A stretch of DNA of 64,000 bases from Tenodera sinensis (Eukaryota; Arthropoda; Insecta; Mantodea; Mantidae): assembly GCA_030765045.1 (NCBI GenBank), contig CM060965.1, positions 67,101,787 through 67,165,786 on the forward strand, written 5' to 3'. How positions within the stretch are numbered: position 1 is the stretch's first letter; each line of letters begins with the position of its first letter. The position numbers and the translations under genes are program-made. The notes below the pieces were generated by a model. The model was not told the origin of the DNA. It worked only from the letters and a program-made list of their open reading frames with translations, and did not search any database. Shown here in pieces: positions 1 to 12,009 of this stretch.

Positions 1-606
1 TCCCCCGTATTTATTTTCTCTCCGTTTCCCCTCATGTCTCATTTCTTTTCACCTTTCATCTACTGCAACTAACGAGAAGAAGGTTGCTGTTCGTTCAAAC
101 TTTCCAAATAGTATTTACGAGAGCTGAGCTATGTCAACATTCCTGACTTTCCGCTTTGCGCACTTGCCAAACATATGTGCACTTATCTGTTCCAATAGGC
201 ACACTGGAATCCAATTATTTAATATTATTTGTGGCTAAACAACTAATTGATTTTAGCAACAAATAGAAAATACAGGAATAACTCATCTTTTAAATTTCTA
301 CCTCTCTTTGCTAATTGCAGAAATTAACGATGGAGTGGTTACATATTTATAATCACTCATTCAACAACAGTTTTATTTATTCAACTATGCACTATAGTAG
401 CAAAATGGTAGATGAAGCTATGTTTTAGCTTAACGTCAAGATATTGCCATTAAAGACTGCAGGCTGATACTCCCAACACCTTTTATACTATTAAATACTG
501 ATATAAAAACTTCACTGTTAAATATTGAGACATATACGACTAACTGTTTTCAAATAAAGTATTTTGGGATAGATAAATACGCGGTTTCATATGCACTCTC
601 AAGGAC
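1..606. other. Anonymous AT-rich DNA
   Basis: Ordinary AT-rich sequence with stops in all frames. I see no gene, repeat family or structured motif here. Confidence 0.6.
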
Positions 607-720
607 TCAGCTTCGGTAGCTCAGCGGAAGCGTATTGGCACAACAAGCCGAAGATCTATCATTTGAGTTCTAGATGTGGCATTGGGTTTTTCTAACGTGA
701 TCCAAATGTTCCAGGTAAAT
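607..720 (+). repeat. Possible degenerate tRNA-like SINE head
   Basis: The motif ggtagctcagcgg near 614 resembles a tRNA D-arm/A box. About 45 bases later comes ttgagttctag, a poor B box. The spacing suits a tRNA-derived SINE head, but no body or tail family can be recognised. Confidence 0.3.
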
Positions 721-917
721 TGAACTTCGTTATATACAAGAATTGTAGAGGGCGTTAAACTGCTTACCGTTCCATTTTTATTTACGAGAAATTAATTTAT
801 TCCTGAAAAGCTACGCTTCTGTCCATTTATCTCACGATATATAATGCTTAGGAATCAATCTCAATTGTATACCACGGAATTGCAGGTATTTTAGGTTCAA
901 ACAGCTAACTGTATTAT

Positions 918-1086
918 GACTATTAGGTATGTTTAGTTCTTTGGGGTTTGTAGGCCGTGGTCTAGAAGGCAATGGATCGTCTTACCCTGATGATGCCAAG
1001 CGCAGTACTTGGCGAAACATTGGTATCTACAATACCTTCTAGACCACGACCTACAAGCCCGAAAGAACTAAACATAGCTAATAGTC
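918..1086. repeat. Foldback inverted repeat, arms of about 56 bp
   Basis: The left arm (918-973) and right arm (1030-1086) are reverse complements with only a few mismatches; both contain ggtctagaagg or its complement and the complement of aaagaactaaacat. The 56-base loop holds a second perfect 6-bp stem, GCCAAG (995-1000) with CTTGGC (1008-1013). The 23 bases just outside the right arm (1089-1111) recur at 11072-11094, so the element belongs to a dispersed family. A foldback or MITE-like transposon is the likely identity; no protein is encoded. Confidence 0.7.
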
Positions 1087-1111
1087 AGGACACCGGCCGT
1101 GAAAGCCTAAG

Positions 1112-1940
1112 TTTATACATAACTGTATCATATTACAAGCTCTTTGCAGGAGTTAATAAGTAAAAACTCATCGAACGTTTCAAAGCATCCTACTGTACAT
1201 TTGAGAAAAGTAAATTAATAGGAAGTACTATATTAGGTAAAATAATAAGTATTGCAAACAATTATTTGACAAATCACTATTGTTTGATATATACGTTTCT
1301 CCTGTACTAAGATTTCATGCATCTCTTGATATTACTGAGCATGGCTAAGCGTAAATAGGCTATTTCTGGGGATGTTTTAGTTCACATGCCACTAACCCGG
1401 ACTCATTTTTCGAGAAAATAAAGACCGTTTTACCACGTAACCTCATCTTGTATTTTAAAAGTTGCTTAGTTTCATAGGCATTGCTATTCATTTGATCGTT
1501 TTCAAACATGAAGTATCAATACCATAATTCCGGATGCAATGATTCCTCTACCATAGATACATGGCACAAAGAAAATAAACAAGTAACATAGCATCACTTC
1601 CTCAGTTCTAGGCAAAAGGCACAGAAGGCATCGATCAACACAACCTGCAGTCCTAAGGACGCAAATCCGCAATAGTATATGCTCGAAATGATGCTTTCGA
1701 ACTGTGAAGCAAAGATCCGTTACTGCGAGTGTGTGTGACTTTTAAAGCTGCACTATGTCACTATTAGCAACAGTATGTGTGTAACTTGTCAAATACTACG
1801 ATCACTATAACGGGCTTGGACCATTAACTTATGCTGTCTGCCAGTGTTGAAAGATTTGAGATGTCTAAATACAGCCAAGGGGATCACTGGGCAGCAAAGC
1901 TGATGTTAAAGATGACATACAAATGTTTATTTTACATCTC
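1112..1940. other. Anonymous AT-rich DNA
   Basis: No coding potential or recognisable repeat seen. Confidence 0.5.
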
Positions 1941-1945
1941 GATTA

Positions 1946-2330
1946 GGGCGCCGGGGTAGCTGTATGGTTAAGTTCGCGGTTCTCCTGCTGGTAATGAAGG
2001 GGTAAGCTTAAGGCCGTTATATAGGCCGTCATCTCTGACTAGCACATTTGAAGTATTCCCAAGACCCAAAGTGGCACGTTGTCCAAGGCAACCTTGTAGG
2101 TCCCCTTCCACCCACATTCTCGTCGTCATCCTACCATTGGAGGCAGGGGATGCTGCTCTCTATTTCCAACTAATGCATTTAAGGCAGTGGTGTCATTGAG
2201 GGTGGTTACATTTCCCCTTCCTAGTTACCCATCGCTGGTGATGTAATAGATACGTGGGCAAGAAAGAATGCTGGGGAGTATTCCGATTGTAGTTTGTAAC
2301 GGGACAGGTTAACGCCCGACACCGACTTCT
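1946..2330 (+). repeat. SINE-like GC-richer insertion
   Basis: A GC-richer block in AT-rich surroundings begins with ggggtagctgtatggttaag, which resembles a tRNA A-box region (TRGYNNANNNG). The body contains pyrimidine-rich stretches. The B box is not clear, so assignment as a tRNA-derived SINE rests on the head and on composition. Confidence 0.4.
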
Positions 2331-2575
2331 TTATTTTGTGAAACTCAAAGGGGTGCAGACGTATCGTATTAGCCAATCCCATATCACCTTTACCCTGCAC
2401 GCCACGCCACTAAGCCAAAGCGAGTGGTAGGGAGAAAAGAGGAGAATAACCCGCCGTGTCACATTTTGGCACCTCTTATTTAAGATCATACCGTCTGATC
2501 GACTACGAACAAAGGTGCTAGCAAATTGTAGCATTATTTGATTTGTCTATTATTGTAGATTTCTGCTTTTAAAAA

Positions 2576-2576
2576 T

Positions 2577-2609
<33 letters not shown>
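2576..2609. repeat. (TC)n microsatellite
   Basis: A dinucleotide TC run with one interruption, directly abutting the 3' end of a minus-strand SINE. Confidence 0.85.
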
Positions 2610-2611
2610 AT

Positions 2612-2745
2612 ATACACATTTGCACTTCCGTACTCTAGGAAGGACGGGGAATACAATTCCCACCCCGCAACTGGGAATCGAATCCCGAACCTCTGGATTC
2701 GGAAAAGAGCATGCTTACCATACCAAAAGCAACAGCATCATAATT
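2612..2745 (-). repeat. tRNA-derived SINE (same family as 14.8-15.2 kb)
   Basis: On the minus strand the sequence gggattcgattccc matches the Pol III B box (GWTCRANNC). The downstream body ends in a string matching that near 14840 (cacttccg-actctagg on the plus strand). The head is present in both copies and a TC run lies at the 3' end. Confidence 0.6.
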
Positions 2746-2749
2746 CATA

Positions 2750-5700
2750 AGATCTGCTAGAGCGTACACGTTGGGTTAAAAATAGCTCTTGTTTGTACAC
2801 AAACCATTGATTTACTTTGATATTAGGTATCCTTCACTTTATTCTACTATAATAGAGGGTTCATTCACAAGGCACACTTTAGGGATATAGTATCACCAAA
2901 TCTCCATTACCCTCTATGAGTTCTTCCTGAGTTGCATATGGTTCCTCCTTCGTAATGGTCATCAAAAATTGAAGCGAATGCATTCGAAACTCCCTTTGAA
3001 AAAATCCTATCTGCTCTTATTGGCCAAACACGTTCTACAGACTACACGATTTTAAAGTTTACAAACTGCAACCTTGTGCAACTGAAATACAAAATGTTAA
3101 CTATACAGCATTTTAAAAGTTACAACATTGCAATACTGAAAGTCAGTAATTATCTCTAAACACCAACATCTACCAGTTTTAAAATTGCTCAAAATGTTAG
3201 CTATTTCATAATTAGGAAATTTCAATAATTCTGTAACAAAGAACTGTTGTTTCATTTGTCCTGTCTGCCCGACATGTGCTGACACTGTCATGTCATCTAT
3301 TGAACATTTGACGTAGTTACATAAAGTGTGCTGAAAAAATAGAAACTAATGGGTATTCTATGCTTATGCAGCAAATTAGTCGCTTCGCATGTCGTCCACT
3401 TTTTCGAATGAATAGAGGCATCTTTATTTGTTTGAGCATATCAAAGTAACTTCGAATTATATTTTAGTGGATCAAATAAAATTTTAGAAATCTTTTCGCA
3501 TAAAGTGTATCAGTTTTATTTGAAAGTGATACAGCGATGCAGTCGAAAACATTACTTTGAAAGAAGTGGTACCTCAATTAAGAAACGACAAATAAATGAA
3601 ATCACAAAAACTTGATATTTATCTTTCTGTATATATGTTTCATTGTTTTGCTGTAGATGAAATCTCCATATTTTCATTTAGCATGAGTAACGAGGTTTAT
3701 TTCGGTTGAGAAGTGGATTTTGCATCCACTTTATATTCTTGTCGTCTGGGAAATAATTATTAAATCGGGGATCTCGAGAGTTTCATTAAAGTTACAAGCT
3801 CTCTTATGCACATTAGCTTCGATTTCCAGCCGTCTACGCCCAGAAACATTTCAGCTGTCCATTCCCCAACTTGTTAAACCCACTTAGCAATATTTTCATT
3901 AAAAGTAGTTATTTATGTACTACTAAAAACGACGTTTAGAAGATATAAGCAGTGATTGAGTGCAGTTTAAGAGCCCGTCGACAACTAGGGCATTGGGGCC
4001 CGTTTTAAGCAGTAAAATGATAGTTCAGTATCTTCTGCAAGATGGCATCTCCGTTGACTTTATATTCCGAATGAATTTGTGCTTTTAGAAATGGCTGACC
4101 CGTTTTATGTTTGAATGGCTTTAGTTTTACTTAAACCATTTTACGAGTATATTATAACAATAGCTATGTTGGGTGATCAATAGAGTATTGGCATGTATAA
4201 AGAAATTAGAGTAAAATCTTGTCTCGTTACCATGTTTATTTATTCTTTCGTGTGAACAATGGTACTAAATATACTAAACAAAGAACAAACATTATATAAA
4301 ACAAAACATGAAGCCCCCTTCGTTCTATTTTTATTCCACAACACGCTAAACTGCTGTCAGGTCAAGAGCAGAATGCTCAACCTTTGGGTCGCAAATTTAT
4401 TACTTTCTTTAAATAATTCTATATGTGGTTTTCTTTAGCACAGAACTAACTTTCCTTATCAATAGAGATCAAAGTTGTATACCCTAAACTACATGTAAAA
4501 TATGCACTAAGTACGCATTGAAATTCAGTAATTATCATTGATCCTTATGCATTTGCCATACTAAATATAATACAACAATTAAGAGCGAAGGAAAAGCTTG
4601 CAATATTGGTGTGGGTTAGAGCCCAGTCAGGTATCAATAGAAATGTAATTGTAGTCAATTTAGCAAAATTTGCAGCTATATCTAGTCAAATGTATCCGTA
4701 CAGATTTTCAATGGATGTTGGTAAAAATAAAGTAAAAGAATCTGGAATAAATGGTGGAAAAATTCAGCACTAATGAAGGGCAAATATTTGAGTCAATTAC
4801 ATCCTAATGTACCCTAAAAGCAATGGCATGAGTATACAAAAGCGTCAAGGAAACTAACTATAGTCGCTTAAAATGCAATCATGGTTGCTTCTAAACATCT
4901 TTATAGAATCAATATAGTCTCCTTTCTGTGATTACTGTGATGCACAGAAGATTGTGTCCACATATTCTTTGCAAGGAAGAAACATTGCACAGCAATACAT
5001 TTCCAAGATCAGATAGTAAGTTCAGAAGTTCATCTTCCATGTAATGTTGATCGCTTACTTGCAGCTCAAAATGTTAATGTGTACCTTATAATGACAACAT
5101 TTTTAAAACAGTTAAATATCAATCAATGTTTAAATTTAGATTTTCGAGATTAATTTACTTAAATGTTTAAAGAATGCAAGTTCTTGTAAATTTATATGAA
5201 ATTGTTTTTCTTATTCTAGTTGTCGTTGGCTGTATGGACGATTTCTAATTACCAATAAATTATAGTCAAAAACACGTTTGTCCTTTTGGAACTTATACAT
5301 CTTGGTTATTGTAATGTGATTTTGAATTCATAATGTTAATTTTCTTCAAATGTTCAATATAAACCTATACAGGTTTGACGTTTAGCATTTAGTACAAGTT
5401 TTAAGGAAGGAGTTTTACATATTCTAGAGAATGTTAATGGGCAAAATTTGAAAGCGCATATTAATTCCAGTGAAACTTCTTCAGAAATTTCTCTACAAAA
5501 CACAACTTTAATATTAGTACTTCTCTCTAAAACACCGCACAATTTATCCCTCAATCTTCCTGTATAGTTTACAGGAGTTCACTCTAAAGTTTAATCTGAA
5601 CCTCTTTGAGGAACTTTAAATTGAAATATCTAAAAATGCGTGTATTACATGCTCGATTCCTGGAAATATGATCATATATTAAACACAGTCGGAAATATGC

Positions 5701-6550
5701 AACTATTATATACACTATAAAACGTCACATAGAAGTACAAACGATAAGACATATTGCAACATTTAATTCAATTTCACAAATTAAAACAAACAAAACATGC
5801 ATTTGCATACAAATCCGTTGTCTATTAGTGCAAATAGCAGTGCAATATGTGTTTTCTTTTGTGTCAATATGGTTAATGTGAAACAAACATTTCTGCTCTC
5901 GTCAGGATTAAAATCAAACGTTGATCTACATCAGAAATAGTATGATACGTATGAGTGGCAATTTCAAGAATAAAACAAAGACGGAAAGCACAATTTTAAA
6001 GACTCAACCTCAAATTTGATATTATAAATATATAGTAGGTTGTTTAGTTGTTTCTATTGAATAACACGTTATATATATTTTTTTTTTTTTATTTCAAAAT
6101 ATGTTGTACATTACTTTCATTTCGAAAAATTGGTTCAAGTGTTTCATTAATGATATAACTAATTTTGATGAGTAATTATATTTAAATGTGTGAATGCGAA
6201 TACCAATGCTCAACGTTTTGTTTTATTTGCGAGGTAACGTGGTTATTATAAATTAAAATAATGTCTCAATACGATCACAGTGCAGAAGATTTTGCTGTGC
6301 TGGAGTTGTACGAAACGCGGTTTGGGAAACCACTTTTTGCACGATAATGGATGATGCTTGCATATTGGAAATGGTGTCGACAACAGCATATAGTTTTCTA
6401 CAGCTAAGTGTATAGTACTCATTTTAGCGTGGCTTTCAGATATAATGCTGGCTTTTATTTCGAGATAATCGCAGTTCTCGGGATTTTACCACCGAATGGG
6501 ACATTTTGCGGTGTGAGAGCGTCAGAAAAGCCATTTGGCACCAAGCTGAA
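2750..6550. other. Long anonymous AT-rich stretch
   Basis: About 3.8 kb of AT-rich sequence with no reading frame above about 70 codons and no recognisable domain. The only recurring piece seen is the 37-base segment at 3964-4000, listed separately. Confidence 0.55.
3964..4000 (+). repeat. Short dispersed repeat around a GTCGAC core
   Basis: This 37-base segment, with core gcccgtcgaca, recurs at 50767-50803 with five substitutions in the same orientation. It is probably a fragment of a larger dispersed element whose ends I cannot define. Confidence 0.5.
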
Positions 6551-6559
6551 GCCTTGCAG

Positions 6560-6692
6560 CTTGTGAACAAGACATAAGGGTGTCGGCATTAGCGTCGGTG
6601 ATTGATGCTAAGTCGCCGTCACGGGATGTGCTGAGGTCGATAACGGCGTCGCGATGGATCGATCGTGGCCTCGATATTAGCGACATGCTTTT

Positions 6693-6729
<37 letters not shown>

Positions 6730-6825
6730 TCTTTTTTTCCTTTCCTCGCTTCCCGCTCCCAGACGGGCGAGCTAAGGTAGCTTTATTGCATCCCTAATGG
6801 GTGCCTTAAAGACTCTTCTATGTAC
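6560..6825 (-). repeat. Possible retroposed insertion with long A tail (poly-T on plus strand)
   Basis: A pure T run at about 6695-6723 is flanked by GC-richer sequence. Read on the minus strand, the block at 6724-6820 (ctcgcccgtctgggagcggg) is followed by an A tail of about 29 bases, as in a SINE or processed insertion. A Pol III head is not evident. Confidence 0.35.
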
Positions 6826-6829
6826 GTTA

Positions 6830-7735
6830 AAGTTTTAAATTGCCAAATTCTTGAAGAAGCTTCGGTTAAACTTATAAACCCGTTTTGTGATAGAAATTCG
6901 CTAAGGAAACGTTTTTAAGGCACACAGCCCAGAAATGTCGACGGTACATGGAATAATGAAGTATGATAAAAATATTATACGCTTATGTGGACACCAGTTA
7001 TTCCTTCCGCGAAATATGCTATGACTTAAAGTGTAAAATTTTGCAAGGGAAGTATAAAATAATTCTTCTTTATTTTAAACAGATATTACATATAGTGTTA
7101 ATAAGCTCATCCAACATTTATAAGCAACAGAGGCTATCAATGTTTTTCATAGTTGGTACTTTTTGTCTCTTATTTATATGTTTTAAAGATTAAACATATT
7201 TAAGCGAGAGGTTTGTAAAAACAAAACGTTACATTTACTACCTGCACTATAATTAATATTCCTTGTCGGGGAGCTGTAGAATATCGCAAAAACGCAGGAA
7301 CAGTAAAGAAGGCTATATTATATTTAATCATCGTTAATAGCGGATATCCATTACAGTTTGCTCCACTTTAGGGATGTTATTTCCTCTATTCTCAGTATGA
7401 ACTATTTATTTTGTTGCCATGACTGTTGCTGCTAATTATTCCATTTGGATAGGAAACTTTTAAAAGTATATTATTTATTAACATGGCTTTGATTACATTG
7501 ATAAGCATCAAAGGGATATTTAGAATGAGTTTAGGTATCTCTTTGAATAAATGTTTGCTCATAGATCCATATAAATACCTGCCGTTCATTAATTGCAGTA
7601 GCTCTATCAGCAGTGTTCTCCTTTGAATTCAATTCATAACGTCTTTAGCACTACCTTTTAGAACATGTTTATTTATTGCCATTTGTTGCATCGCGGTATT
7701 TTTTGTCATAGTCTAGTAATATCTCTTATTTAAAA
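6830..7735. other. Anonymous AT-rich DNA
   Basis: No coding potential or recognisable repeat seen. Confidence 0.5.
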
Positions 7736-7739
7736 CGTG

Positions 7740-7965
7740 TTCAAAAATTCAAATGAATAACAAGTAATATCTCGAAAATTTATTTACCAGTAATGCAAAA
7801 GTCATCCCTAATGAAGACTTCCGAGACTACTCCCAGAAAATTCAACATGTATGTTTCAATCAAAATGTCTTAAATATATGGTATGTTTATTAAAATTGTT
7901 TCAGCCTTTTTTGACAAACTCAATCTTCTATGTAAAGGTTTGAAAATCTTCGTGTCGCATCTTTC
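7740..7965 (+). mobile_element. Repeat A, diverged internal fragment
   Basis: It shares with the full copies the ordered landmarks aataacaag-ta-tatctcgaaa, ttaccagt-atgcaaaagtc, cagaaaattcaa and cttcgtgtcgcatc. Both termini are missing. It directly precedes the SINE at 8.04 kb. Confidence 0.6.
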
Positions 7966-8039
7966 TTAGATGTTGAATGCGGTGCCCTCCACATGGAAAC
8001 CTAACTTTGCTGTTGTGCATTCCCACATTGAAATTTCAA

Positions 8040-8580
8040 CCAAGCGGGATGGCTCAGGCAGTAACGTCTGTGGCCCGCATTCGGAAGGTCGGGGGTTCGA
8101 TTCCCGCGGCCGATTTTCCTGACCTTGGGTTTTTTTCTGGGGTCACTCAGGCGAATGATGGGGAGGATATTTACCTCACATCCCCCCGAATGACTCCCAC
8201 TCATTTCATTTATTTCATTCTCTCTATATCCGGTCTTTCCAGGTTGTAACAGTCAGCGGGTCGTCGGTAGGATGCGCTGCGGTGGAAGGTGCGCCTTGGA
8301 AATGCGGTGTTCGGCTGAGGGAAGGCATTATGGTCGGCTGGCCACTCGCCAGGAGCACTAATTGATCAGCCAGACCTGGCTGGTTACGTGCTCTCTGTGG
8401 CGATCTGGAACTTTATCGGGTTGAGGAACTGCCTGTGCCTGTTAGGGACCCACCGTAGTAGTGCTGTCTGTGATGCGTCCTGGCCGCCTGTAGCGTAATT
8501 TCAGATTATCCTTCCTCCCGGAGTATGATCCACATCGACTGTCGTGCTGGAATCCCCACCGTGCCAGACAACACAAGAAA
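8040..8580 (+). repeat. Full-length tRNA-derived SINE, about 530 bp
   Basis: A head with an A-box-like gggatggctcaggcagtaac and a strong B box (gggttcgattcccg) at about 8093-8107 indicates an internal Pol III promoter. A GC-rich body follows (gttgtaacagtcagcgggtc onward), ending near acacaagaaaccctgaaa. The same head occurs on the minus strand near 34.47 kb. Short open frames on both strands here are incidental to its GC content. Confidence 0.75.
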
Positions 8581-8584
8581 CCCT

Positions 8585-9530
8585 GAAATTTACTGTTCGC
8601 ATGTTACGCTTGGATAGTGCGTCAGAATCAGCTAATGGGGTAAGGAACAAGCAGATATGAGGCACTGCTAATTAAACTATCAATTTCGATACCTGAAAAT
8701 ATGAGTGATGCGAATTTGATTATCAGGTAGTAATTAAAATTTATTTGTTTCAAATTCAGTTAAGAATTAAATGCTACATCCTTCAGCAGTACCGATTTCA
8801 GAGGTAACCGACGTCAATGGTTTTCCAGTACGTACTGCGACTGATGGATAACTCTCTGTTGAAAGGGTGATGTAGCGGTGTCAGACAAGGGGAGATGTCA
8901 GTGTCACATTCTTTGTAAAGAGGAGTAGCAGGTGTTATCAAAAATGTAATGATTTATTGAATTGCGCTGTTCAGCTACTGTGAAAGCCGCATACACAAAG
9001 GGCCGCTGGAACATTTAAGCGTTTGCACCTTTCTGTCGTAAATCTCCCGAGGCGAACATACGCAGTAATGGTTTCAAACTTTTCTCAATTCCCTGAATGT
9101 GCTCCGCTGTGAATCTCTTTAGACAGTGATTAATCTTGCAGAAAATTTCAGGTAAAAATAAATTCACCTTGCAAGATAGAGTGAATAGAACAAATCTTTA
9201 AGGCAGAAACGCATTACCATCACGTCATGTTAACTGATGCGAAAATGCGCGCTTCATCGGAAGTGTACGTTTTAATTTCAGTCAGGAAGAAAACCGCTGT
9301 CATGTAGAGCCTTTGGCACGGGAACGAAAGTTTGATACGACATTATATTTTGAAAATTAAAGCCGTCACTACAGAAATGTGTATTACTTTTAGGCTGACT
9401 TATTTTCGGAGTCAAACTATAATACTATGATTTGGTTATTTAAGTCAGATTGTTTGAAATAACCAGCTCTTCATGTTGCACTCACATAGGAAATAAAATA
9501 AAGCTCAATGAAACCGCTTCTTTTTTAGTT
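8585..9530. other. Anonymous AT-rich DNA
   Basis: No gene seen. The string ttgcactcacat at about 9477-9488 resembles the sequence flanking repeat A 5' ends and may be a remnant of another copy. Confidence 0.45.
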
Positions 9531-9532
9531 TT

Positions 9533-9663
9533 ACTTTCTCTACAACGTAAAGTAAGTAGGGGAGGCATTGCGTTCTACACAAACATTGGATAAGATATTT
9601 CACGAAAATACATGTTTTTAGACTCTCTGAATAGAAAAAGAACTTTTATCATAAGATATCTCG

Positions 9664-9746
<83 letters not shown>

Positions 9747-9812
9747 TCTGTTTGAGAGTATATGATGAACCTAACTCAAAAATAAAACGTCGGTTAAATA
9801 CCAAACTTGCGA
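9533..9812 (-). mobile_element. Repeat A, 3' half, with (TC)n(TG)n expansion
   Basis: It starts with the terminal motif ACTTTCTCTAC at 9533-9543, followed by the family's agtaagtagggg. It later contains aactcaaaaataaaacgtcggttaaa, the family's internal landmark. The (TC)n(TG)n tract at 9661-9742 sits where other copies carry (CA)n(GA)n on the opposite strand. The 5' half of the repeat is absent. Confidence 0.75.
9661..9742. repeat. (TC)n(TG)n compound microsatellite
   Basis: About 13 TC units followed by about 27 TG units, located inside a repeat A copy. Confidence 0.9.
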
Positions 9813-9990
9813 AAGAGGAGTGGCAGATTTGCCTCCACCTACTTTTCGCCCAGTAATGATGCATTCTATGTAGACTCTGCTTAACGGTGGGCAGATGTCA
9901 TATCAGCAGATGTAAAGAGAAAGAATGTGCCCAATTCCCGCTTATTAGTAAATTTATGTGGAGATTCTTCCACTTGTTCACCTATTTGTC

Positions 9991-10255
9991 AGCCCCCGTT
10001 GTCTAGAGGTGGTAACATGCAGATCTCTGGTTTGCAGGTCCTGTATTCAAATCCGGTGGAGGGATTTGGGCGTAAAACTTTTTTCGTGCGTAAACATCCT
10101 TAGCGTTACTTCCTTCGGAAGGGAAGTAAAGCCGGTGGTTCCGCCGTACATTTACGGCTCGTAAAAGAATCTCAAGCGTGATAGAGGCCTCTGAGCAAAA
10201 TTAAGTGGCCTTTCACGCCCTATAGATAATGGAACGCTTATGGCCATAGCTTTTA
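9991..10255 (+). repeat. tRNA-derived SINE
   Basis: The head cccccgttgtctagaggtgg resembles an A box and gtattcaaatccg near 10043 a B box. A body with GC-richer segments follows to about 10255. This family differs from the SINE at 8.04 kb. Confidence 0.6.
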
Positions 10256-10264
10256 ATACGCGTA

Positions 10265-11390
10265 CGTAAATAAAAACTCAATTTTATTATTTTCACCTAT
10301 CACCTATACCCTATATCTTCACTTTCCCGCTCATTCTCTCCACCACTGCATCTCTCTATCCTCTGCTCTTTCTGCAACGAGCGTGAGGTATTTGAAAATT
10401 ATCAATTAACACTTTTTTCTTCATGTTAATTATTAAAAGAATATCTACATTCTAGCACCAAAAGTCGCCTGTTCCTTTTGTCTGTTATGCAGTGAAATTA
10501 TATTCCCGAGAATATCATCTAAAAAATTGTCCATAAAATTTCGCTAGTATAATAAATATTATGCTTTCGTTTAGAGCTTATTTAAATAAAATTCAATAAT
10601 AAAGGAAAACAAGATGTCAGATAATTTATTTTTTAAACTGTATCTTACGCGCGTATATGCTTTGTTTAAAGCAATTGGTTAGGCCATACTTGTGTGTGCG
10701 TGCGTGTGCATTTGCGTGTGCATTTGTGTGTCGATCATTCATCATTCATGATAAATCCCGTACCTCAATATTGTAGTATTGAACCCATCAGTGTTGGAAT
10801 TGGGAGACATGGTGAGTGTAGATTAACAGAGCGTTGACGCCTTTTACAGCGTGATATGTGCAAGCTAACGGAATAGAGATCGTAACCCCACCCCGACCGT
10901 AATACGGAACTTTCTTAAATAATTCGTGCTCGCGAGTCGTTTTATAGCTATTTATGTATCCATTTAATCAAGTTACATTGGTATAGAATGCATCAAATGC
11001 ATATCAAAAATATTCATATCCAGCAAGATGACGTTTTCCGGCTTAAGCCCGAAAACTCATTTTACTGGATAGACGCCGGCCGTGACAGCCTAAGCTCACA
11101 AATATTCATAGACAACACTTACAATCACAATCTCTCTCTCTTGCACACACATCTGATATGAAATTCAGACTATGTATTATGTAAATACAGGCACGTTATC
11201 TACAGCTCCACCAATTTGTAACGCCTGCAACGTTGGAAAAAAGCGTGCAGATTCCAGTAGTTATGAAATCTCCGGGTAACATTGTGCCGATATCTTCAGC
11301 GCTTTATTCTCAGGACCTAACTCCCAGCCTTTAAGTACCTCAGCTGTTGAGGAAGTTGTTTCTCATCCACAAAATATAATAACACTCGTC
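10265..11390. other. Anonymous AT-rich DNA with a GT-rich patch and a foldback-family tag
   Basis: There is no coding potential. A degenerate GT-rich patch lies at about 10691-10730. The 23 bases at 11072-11094 match those flanking the foldback element at 1 kb with two substitutions. Confidence 0.5.
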
Positions 11391-11965
11391 AATATAATTG
11401 ACTAGGTATCACACTTTAAGTATCTAGGATGTAACGTCTCGTAGCAGGGAGAAGCTGTGCCATAGAAAAATTAAGTAAACACAACTACATAACAGGCACG
11501 TTAAAAAGAACATTAAAAATAAAGCCCCTAAAAACTCCATAGTTAAATTATATTAGATTTCTATGACAGTGCCAACACTGATCTATGGGTCAAAAACACG
11601 GACAGTAACAAAAAGATATAGTACAAGAATAGAGACATCAGAAATGAAATTTGTAAGAATAATAGCGGAGTATACTATAAGGACCAAAAACACCGTCAAC
11701 AAATCAGGAAACAAAATTAAAAATTAAAAGCAGAACAAAGCAGAAAACAGCGTCGGCAGTCATGAACACCGGATTGAAAGAGAATAAGTAAATAATGCTG
11801 CTAAGAATAGAAATCAATGGAAAAAACATGTTCAAAGGATGAGTAATAACAGAATTCCTAAAGTAGCCATAAATTATAAACCCAAATGCACAAGAAACAA
11901 AGGAAAACCGAAGAAAAGATGAGCAGACCAAAGTCCAAAACCATGACGCAGAATAAGAACACTCG
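11385..11965 (+). pseudogene. Non-LTR retrotransposon reverse transcriptase, C-terminal relic
   Basis: The plus strand, read across several frames, carries ordered landmarks of the C-terminal part of RTE/CR1-like insect LINE polymerases. These are HFKYLGCNVS near 11411, a degraded LxYGSKT segment near 11583, RIETSEMKFVRIIA near 11622, and QWKKHVQRMSNNRIPKVA near 11817 followed by NYKPKCTRNKGKPKKR and a stop. In the family these follow the YADD palm and form the thumb and C-terminal tail; the N-terminal and endonuclease parts are absent. Multiple stops and frameshifts show it is dead. The family is clear, the exact clade less so. Confidence 0.75.
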
Positions 11966-12009
11966 TCAAGATCTTGAACAGTGAGACAGTAGCGTTCTGT
12001 TCAATTGGA

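Noticed and set aside
8040..8115. Functional nuclear tRNA gene
   Set aside because: A and B boxes are present but the cloverleaf does not close and the same head recurs with SINE bodies, so it is a SINE head.
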